Below are positions 59,543 through 64,000 of a stretch of DNA of 64,000 nucleotides, in pieces; the stretch's first letter is position 1, and each line of letters begins with the position of its first letter. Both the position numbers and the translations under genes were made by a program. The stretch comes from AP-15 sp963833745. Its GTDB lineage: Bacteria; Pseudomonadota; Alphaproteobacteria; ATCC43930; CGMCC-115725. The stretch spans positions 186,001 to 250,000 of the forward strand of contig CAWHZD010000005.1 in the NCBI GenBank assembly GCA_963833745.1, given 5' to 3'. Under the pieces are notes generated by a model. It saw only the letters and a list, made by a program, of their open reading frames with translations, ran no database searches and had not been told where the DNA came from.

Positions 59543-61591
59543 ATGTATCGGATCGGTATCGATGTCGGCGGCACCTTTACCGATCTCGTCGCGGTCGACG
59601 ATGCCGGCCGGACGGTTTTGGAAAAGGTGCCCTCCACCCCCGACGACCCGTCGCTGGGGGTCCTCGACGGGCTGGCCCGGCTCGCCGAACGGCTCGGCCG
59701 AGACTGCGCGGCATTGCTGGCGCAGACCGACCGGATCGTCCACGGCACGACGGTCGCGACCAACGCCGTGCTCGAACGCAAGGGCGCGCGCGTCGGCTTG
59801 CTGACCACCGCAGGCCATCGCGACGTGATCGAGATGCGCGAGGGGCTGAAGGACGACCGCTACAATCTGCGCATGCCGCCGCCGGAGCAGCTGGTTCCGC
59901 GCAAATTGCGACTGGGCGTGCGCGAGCGGCTGCGCGCCGATGGCCGGATCGAGACGCCACTCGACCAGGCCTCGCTCGACGCCGCGATCGCCGCGCTCAA
60001 GCGCGAGCGGGTCGAGGCGGTGGCGGTATGCTATCTGCACGCTTGGCGCGATCCCGGCCACGAACAGGCCAGCCGCGCCGCGCTCGAGCGCGAACTCCCC
60101 GACGCCTATGTCTCGCTGTCGGCCGAGGTGCTGGCGCAGATCAAGGAATTCGAACGGGTCTCGACGACCATCGTCAACGCCTATGTCGGCCCGGCGCTGT
60201 CGCGCTATTTGGCGCGGCTCGATCAGCGCCTTGCCGAAGCCGGCTACCGTGGGGCGACATTGGTCATCCAGTCGCATGGCGGGGTGTCGCCGATCGGCGA
60301 GGCGGGGCGGCTGGCCGCGGGCGCGGTGTTGTCGGGACCGGCGGGGGGTGTGGCCGGCAGCGTCCATGCCGTAGGGCTCGTCGACGAAGGCAATTTGATC
60401 CCGTTCGACATGGGCGGGACCAGCACCGACATCTCGTTGATCGTCGCCGGCCGGCCGAGCCTGGCGAACAGCCGCCGCGTTGCCGGCCACACCATTGCGC
60501 TGAACAGCCTCGACATCGCCAGCATCGGCGCCGGAGGCGGGTCGATCGCCCGGGTCGATGGCGGCGGCATTTTGCATGTCGGGCCGCAGAGCGCCGGTGC
60601 GGTGCCGGGCCCCGCCTGCTACGGCAGCGGCGGGCATGAGGCGACGGTCACCGACGCCAATCTGGTGCTGGGCTACCTCGATCCCGCGAGTTTTTTGGGC
60701 GGCCGCCGAAAGCTCGACCGCGCCGCCGCCGAAGCCGCGGTCGACCGCATCGCCGCCGGACTCGGCACCGGCCGGCTCGCTGCCGCGCAAGGCATCCACC
60801 GCGTCGTCAACACGACGATGGCCGAGGGCGTGCGACTGGTTTCGGTGCGCCGCGGTGTCGACCCGCGGCGGTTCGCGCTGCTCGCGTTTGGCGGCGCTTC
60901 CGGCCTGCATGTGACCGAGATCGCGCGCCAGCTCGATCTGACGCGAGTGATCGTGCCCCGCGTGGCGCCGGTATTGTCGGCATGGGGCATGCTGGCGACC
61001 GACCTGCGCTTCGAGGTGTCGCGGACTCACATCGGCGACACGCGATCGCTCGACGGCCGTGATGTACGCCGGCTGTTCGACGAGATGGAAGCGGAGGGAC
61101 TGGCGAGGCTGCGAGCCTCGTTCGACGGGCCGGCTCGCGTCGCGCGCGCGGTCGACATGCGCTATGGCGAGCAGGTCTTTGAGATCGTGGTTTCGTTAGA
61201 CGGCGTCGATTGGACCGCCGCCGATCCGCTGCCTGCCATCGTCGAACGGTTTCATCGCCGGCATGAGGAGCTTTACACTTATTCGATGCGCGACCAGGAG
61301 ACCGTCCTGGTCAATGCCCGAGTAGCGATTTCCGGCATCCTTTCTGCCCTGCCGCAGGAGCCCCGCCTGCCCGAGGCGGCGCCGGCGAAAGTGCGCGGCG
61401 AACGGAACATCTGGCTCGACGGTTGGTTCGCGACACCGGTCTGGGATCTCGACGCGCTCTCCCCGGCGCAGACGATCGCCGGGCCGGCAATCATCGAATC
61501 GGCGATGACGACAGTTTTGCTACACCCGAACGAGCGAGCCGCGGTCACGCCGCTCGGCTGGCTCGATGTCGTTGTGCCGCAACGTCGGTAG
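59543..61591 (+). CDS. Hydantoinase/oxoprolinase family protein, subunit A
   Basis: 682-residue ATPase-fold protein of the HyuA/N-methylhydantoinase A family, which hydrolyses cyclic amides with ATP. It begins MYRIGIDVGGTFTDLVAVDD (phosphate-1 loop), then IVHGTTVATNAVLERKGARV, NLIPFDMGGTSTDISLIVAG (phosphate-2) and VNTTMAEGVRLVSVRRGVDP, LLAFGGASGLHVTEIARQLD, ending with the C-terminal domain (QTIAGPAIIESAMTTVLLHP). The partner HyuB is not present downstream in this window, so it may be encoded elsewhere or act alone. ATG at 59543 after GGGGAGCGGGCG. Confidence 0.94.
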   Translation: MYRIGIDVGGTFTDLVAVDDAGRTVLEKVPSTPDDPSLGVLDGLARLAERLGRDCAALLAQTDRIVHGTTVATNAVLERKGARVGLLTTAGHRDVIEMREGLKDDRYNLRMPPPEQLVPRKLRLGVRERLRADGRIETPLDQASLDAAIAALKRERVEAVAVCYLHAWRDPGHEQASRAALERELPDAYVSLSAEVLAQIKEFERVSTTIVNAYVGPALSRYLARLDQRLAEAGYRGATLVIQSHGGVSPIGEAGRLAAGAVLSGPAGGVAGSVHAVGLVDEGNLIPFDMGGTSTDISLIVAGRPSLANSRRVAGHTIALNSLDIASIGAGGGSIARVDGGGILHVGPQSAGAVPGPACYGSGGHEATVTDANLVLGYLDPASFLGGRRKLDRAAAEAAVDRIAAGLGTGRLAAAQGIHRVVNTTMAEGVRLVSVRRGVDPRRFALLAFGGASGLHVTEIARQLDLTRVIVPRVAPVLSAWGMLATDLRFEVSRTHIGDTRSLDGRDVRRLFDEMEAEGLARLRASFDGPARVARAVDMRYGEQVFEIVVSLDGVDWTAADPLPAIVERFHRRHEELYTYSMRDQETVLVNARVAISGILSALPQEPRLPEAAPAKVRGERNIWLDGWFATPVWDLDALSPAQTIAGPAIIESAMTTVLLHPNERAAVTPLGWLDVVVPQRR

Positions 61592-61764
61592 GTCGTCGCG
61601 ATCGCGCAAAAACGCCCGAACTCCGCCGGATGATCTTACGATTTCCTGAAAATGTCATAAAGCAAGTGATCCAATTCACATTGGTCAAACTCGGCGGCCA
61701 CTAGCTTAGCCTCATAGGGCGGACGAGTTTTTGACGCTCCGCCGGGCAATCGCCGGAGATTAAA

Positions 61765-62112
61765 ATGCTTAATGCTGCACACACCGCCGTGATGGCGGGA
61801 TCGCTGCTGCTTCTGTTCCAGGGCGCGACCGGGCCGCCGGCGCATGGCGGAGAGCGGCATGTCCTCTTGACCAACAATACCCGTGAGCCGATCGTCGAAA
61901 TCTATGTTTCCGACACCGGCGCCGGCAATTGGCAGGCCGACCTGCTGGGCGCGGACTTTCTGCCCCCCGGCGGGTCTGTCCTGGTCAATATCGACGATCG
62001 AAACGATCGTTGCCGGGTCGACGTAAGGACGGTTCTCGACAGCGGGGAAAACCTCGTCACCCGCGCCGTCAACGTGTGCCGCGGGGAGGGCTTCGCACTA
62101 TCGGTGCGATGA
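61765..62112 (+). CDS. Small exported protein, unknown function
   Basis: 115 residues with a signal peptide (AGSLLLLFQGATGPPAHGGE) and a short beta-rich mature part, HVLLTNNTREPIVEIYVSDT, NWQADLLGADFLPPGGSVLV and NIDDRNDRCRVDVRTVLDSG, with two cysteines probably bridged. The N-N-T/S-xxP-I-xx-IYVS opening is seen in many small proteobacterial periplasmic proteins of unknown role. The last four codons lie inside an 18-bp tandem repeat, and the TGA is part of its first unit. Confidence 0.7.
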   Translation: MLNAAHTAVMAGSLLLLFQGATGPPAHGGERHVLLTNNTREPIVEIYVSDTGAGNWQADLLGADFLPPGGSVLVNIDDRNDRCRVDVRTVLDSGENLVTRAVNVCRGEGFALSVR

Positions 62113-62156
62113 CCCCCGGCGGTGCGACGACCCCCGGCGGTGCGATGACCACCGGC
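62103..62156. repeat. 18-bp tandem repeat, three units, at a gene end
   Basis: GGTGCGATGACCCCCGGC, GGTGCGACGACCCCCGGC and GGTGCGATGACCACCGGC stand head to tail (62103-62120, 62121-62138, 62139-62156). The stop of the small exported-protein gene lies in unit one. Confidence 0.93.
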
Positions 62157-62379
62157 GGTTATTCTCCGATGTTCGGCCAGTCGCAGCGGGCCGGGCCGCG
62201 TCCACAACCGTGGTTGCATGCGCGGGCAACGGCTTCCTTTTCTGCCTCAAGGCAAGCCGCCTGGCGTCACGGTAGCCGGCTTCCTGATACACGGTTACGT
62301 TTTCCATTGATTAGGGGGGCGAAATTGGCGATTCGCGAATATTTCCCGTCGGACCGGGAATTCTCTCGGCAGCCCGTTC

Positions 62380-62570
62380 CTAGCGGTGCAGGTCAGACAG
62401 ATGGTTCCCATCCCGCCCTCTTCGTCGCCCCCGCGCAAGCGGGGGTCCAGAGCCTGCCCCTGGCCTGAACAGGGGGCCACAATCTCGGTCACTGCCGCCC
62501 CTGGATGCCCGCTTTCGCGGGCATGACGCCGAGCCGTGGTCGGTATCAAGCGTTAGAGCCGCACCGCTAG
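62380..62570. mobile_element. MITE-like element with 10-bp terminal inverted repeats, copy D
   Basis: 191 bp bounded by perfect inverted ends CTAGCGGTGC (62380-62389) and GCACCGCTAG (62561-62570). The interior carries GGTCAGACAGATGGTTCCCA, the palindrome core CCCCCGCGCAAGCGGGGG, CCTGGCCTGAACAGGGGG and CCCGCTTTCGCGGGCATGAC. It is nearly identical to copy B (33185). It encodes no protein, as expected for a non-autonomous element. The right end supplies the TAG stop of the GNAT gene. With the 18-bp repeat it fills the 62113-62566 gap. Confidence 0.85.
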
Positions 62571-63097
62571 CGGGTCCGGGCGTAGCTGAAGCAGTCGCGC
62601 GGGTCGGGGCTGATGTTGGGGTGGAGCAGCCAGCGGCGAAGGATGCCTTCGCAGGCGAGGCCGGCCTTTTCCATGACCCGGGCCGAGGCGAGATTGGCGG
62701 TGTCGCAGACCGCGCCGATGCGCCAGATGTCGGGTTGAGTCATCGCCCAGCTCGCGGCTCCGGCCAAGGCCTCGGTCATCAGGCCGCGGCCCCAAAACGG
62801 CCGCGCCAGCACATAGCCGCAATCGAGCCGATGCGGCTCGAGCCGGCGCAGCTCGAAGGCGCCAAGTAGGCGGCCCTCGGCGCGCCCGACGAGCGCATAA
62901 GTACGCGAGCGCGTCGGCGGCGCCATCAGGCAGCGGTCGATATAAGAATCGGTCTCGGCCAGGCGGCGATGCGGCCGCCAGGTCAAATAGCGCGCCACCT
63001 CCAAGTCTTGAGCATAGCCGGCGAAGATCGCGAGTCCGTCGCCGCGTGCGATCGGGCGCAGGATCAGGCCGGCGGTTTCGAACCGGTCGGGAAGCAT
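62567..63097 (-). CDS. GNAT-family N-acetyltransferase (RimJ/RimL-like)
   Basis: 176-residue acetyl-CoA-dependent acetyltransferase. The N-terminus MLPDRFETAGLILRPIARGD fits the RimJ/RimL/SpeG subgroup, as do GCGYVLARPFWGRGLMTEAL-type acetyl-CoA binding sequence (YVLARPFWGRGLMTEALAGA) and VCDTANLASARVMEKAGLAC with EGILRR. The acceptor is unknown. The stop codon TAG lies in the terminal repeat of the MITE-like element, so the native C-terminus may have been altered by its insertion. ATG at 63097 chosen by family start. Confidence 0.9.
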   Translation of the reverse strand: MLPDRFETAGLILRPIARGDGLAIFAGYAQDLEVARYLTWRPHRRLAETDSYIDRCLMAPPTRSRTYALVGRAEGRLLGAFELRRLEPHRLDCGYVLARPFWGRGLMTEALAGAASWAMTQPDIWRIGAVCDTANLASARVMEKAGLACEGILRRWLLHPNISPDPRDCFSYARTR

Positions 63098-63131
63098 TGG
63101 CGCCCGTCGCCGCGAAATGGCCGGGACGCGG

Positions 63132-63980
63132 TCAAATCTCGTAATCGGGGAGGCTCTGATCCATCTCCAACGCCGGCACGCCACCATGCGACCAGGCGAC
63201 GATGCGCGCCGGCACGCCGGCGACCGTCGCGCGGGGCGGTACGTTGCTCAACACGACGCTGCCGGCGCCGACCTTGGCCTCGCGGCCGATCTCGACATTG
63301 CCCAACACCTTGGCCCCGGCGCACAGCAAGACGCCGTCGCGCACCTTGGGATGGCGGTCGCCGCGTTCCTTGCCGGTGCCGCCCAAGGTCACCTCGTGCA
63401 GGATCGACACGTCGTTGCCGATAATCGCGGTCTCGCCGACGACGAGGCCGGTGCCGTGGTCGATGAACACGCCGCTGCCGACCGGGACGGCGGGGTGGAT
63501 GTCGACGGCAAACACCTCGGACACGCGGCTCTGCAAAAAGTGCGCGAGGTCGCGGCGGCTTTGACCCCACAGCCAATGGCCGATGCGGTGCCACTGCAGG
63601 GCGTGGAAGCCCTTGTAGTAAAGAAATGGCGTCAGATAGCTCTCGGCCGCCGGGTCGCGGCTGCGGATGGCCGAAAGATCGGCTGCCGCCGCGGCGAGGA
63701 TCGCCTGATCCTCGGCCATCGCCGATCGCGCGAGTTCGACGAGGCGGTCCGCCGCCAGCGACGCATCGGCGAGCTTGTGCGCGAGCAGCGCGCCGAGCGC
63801 CGCAGCGAGACCGTCATGACGCAACACCGCCCGATCGAGCAGGAAGCGCAGCATGTCCTCGCGCGCCGCCGCCCGCGCCGCCTCGGCGCGGAGCGCCGGC
63901 CACAGCTGGCTTTCGACAAACGAGATGCGCTCCGGCGGCAATACGGCGGCCGACGCTACGGCAAAGCCGATTTCGTTCAT
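63132..63980 (-). CDS. cysE: Serine O-acetyltransferase
   Basis: First step of cysteine synthesis: acetyl-CoA plus L-serine gives O-acetylserine. The N-terminal helical domain (DPAAESYLTPFLYYKGFHAL, QWHRIGHWLWGQSRRDLAHF) is followed by the left-handed beta helix with hexapeptide repeats, DIHPAVPVGSGVFIDHGTGL (catalytic His in the IDHGTGLVVGE segment), SILHEVTLGGTGKERGDRHP and VGAGSVVLSNVPPRATVAGV. At 282 residues the length is normal, so the gene is complete although the start (63980) is only 20 bp from the window edge. GGAGCGATC precedes the ATG. Confidence 0.96.
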   Translation of the reverse strand: MNEIGFAVASAAVLPPERISFVESQLWPALRAEAARAAAREDMLRFLLDRAVLRHDGLAAALGALLAHKLADASLAADRLVELARSAMAEDQAILAAAAADLSAIRSRDPAAESYLTPFLYYKGFHALQWHRIGHWLWGQSRRDLAHFLQSRVSEVFAVDIHPAVPVGSGVFIDHGTGLVVGETAIIGNDVSILHEVTLGGTGKERGDRHPKVRDGVLLCAGAKVLGNVEIGREAKVGAGSVVLSNVPPRATVAGVPARIVAWSHGGVPALEMDQSLPDYEI

Positions 63981-64000
63981 GGGCCGATCGCTCCTTTTGT

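Noticed and set aside
1..64000. tRNA, rRNA and CRISPR elements
   Set aside because: No T-loop/acceptor pattern, rRNA stretch or regularly spaced repeat array was seen; GGTTCGAA-like strings fall inside protein genes. A covariance-model search would settle it.

Overview
The window is about 64 kb of GC-rich DNA that looks like an alphaproteobacterial chromosome, most likely Rhodospirillales-like or an uncultured relative. The reasons are a proton-translocating transhydrogenase whose alpha subunit is split in two (Rhodospirillum type), COQ9 next to rpsU, two YdcH/DUF465 genes, TamA/TamB, and an intracellular polyhydroxyalkanoate depolymerase. No tRNA, rRNA, CRISPR array or replication origin was seen.

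Layout. 1-10200 is a housekeeping block: a phospholipase-C-like phosphoesterase cut by the left edge, a mitochondrial-type aconitase, an OmpR-type two-component pair, an ECF sigma factor with its membrane anti-sigma, and pntAA-pntAB-pntB. 10227-14300 is an AT-richer restriction-modification islet. It holds a half-length specificity subunit and a fused nuclease-methylase (BcgI-like layout) split by an IS5-family element. Removing the IS and one copy of the AATT target duplication restores the methylase frame exactly. 14704-19762 is core again: rpsU, peptide deformylase, COQ9, purK/purE, DUF465, TIGR02444 and ubiX. 19825-22743 holds a cholesterol-dependent-cytolysin homologue next to an IS1595-family element with an 8-bp target duplication. 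22903-36850 carries a secreted PQQ-type beta-propeller, an acyl-CoA synthetase, rpmB, tamA-tamB, a flavin monooxygenase, a methyltransferase and small membrane proteins. 36856-45400 carries a CoA-transferase, a biuret-amidohydrolase-like enzyme coupled to a purine/pyrimidine-type permease, a GST, phaZ, a cupin and an allophanate-hydrolase-like amidase; together they suggest biuret/urea-type nitrogen scavenging. 45600-61600 is catabolic: an enolase-superfamily enzyme, a carboxylesterase, an FAD flavoprotein, two NtaA/DmoA-type monooxygenases, an aldo/keto reductase and hydantoinase A, plus a YqjI-like PadR regulator with a visible operator. 61765-63980 ends with a small exported protein, a MITE-like repeat, a GNAT acetyltransferase and cysE.

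Three things stand out. The first is the cytolysin in a Gram-negative genome; it has no signal peptide and its undecapeptide lacks cysteine. The second is the IS-split BcgI-like system. The third is that five otherwise good genes (def, tamA, an enolase-superfamily gene, an FAD flavoprotein and a flavin monooxygenase) each carry exactly one extra base, and all five lesions lie in or beside the octamer GTCGACGC. That points to systematic base-calling error at a modified motif, or to an unusual mutation hot spot. Short tandem duplications of 12-20 bp at gene edges, and dispersed palindromic repeats, also recur across the window.
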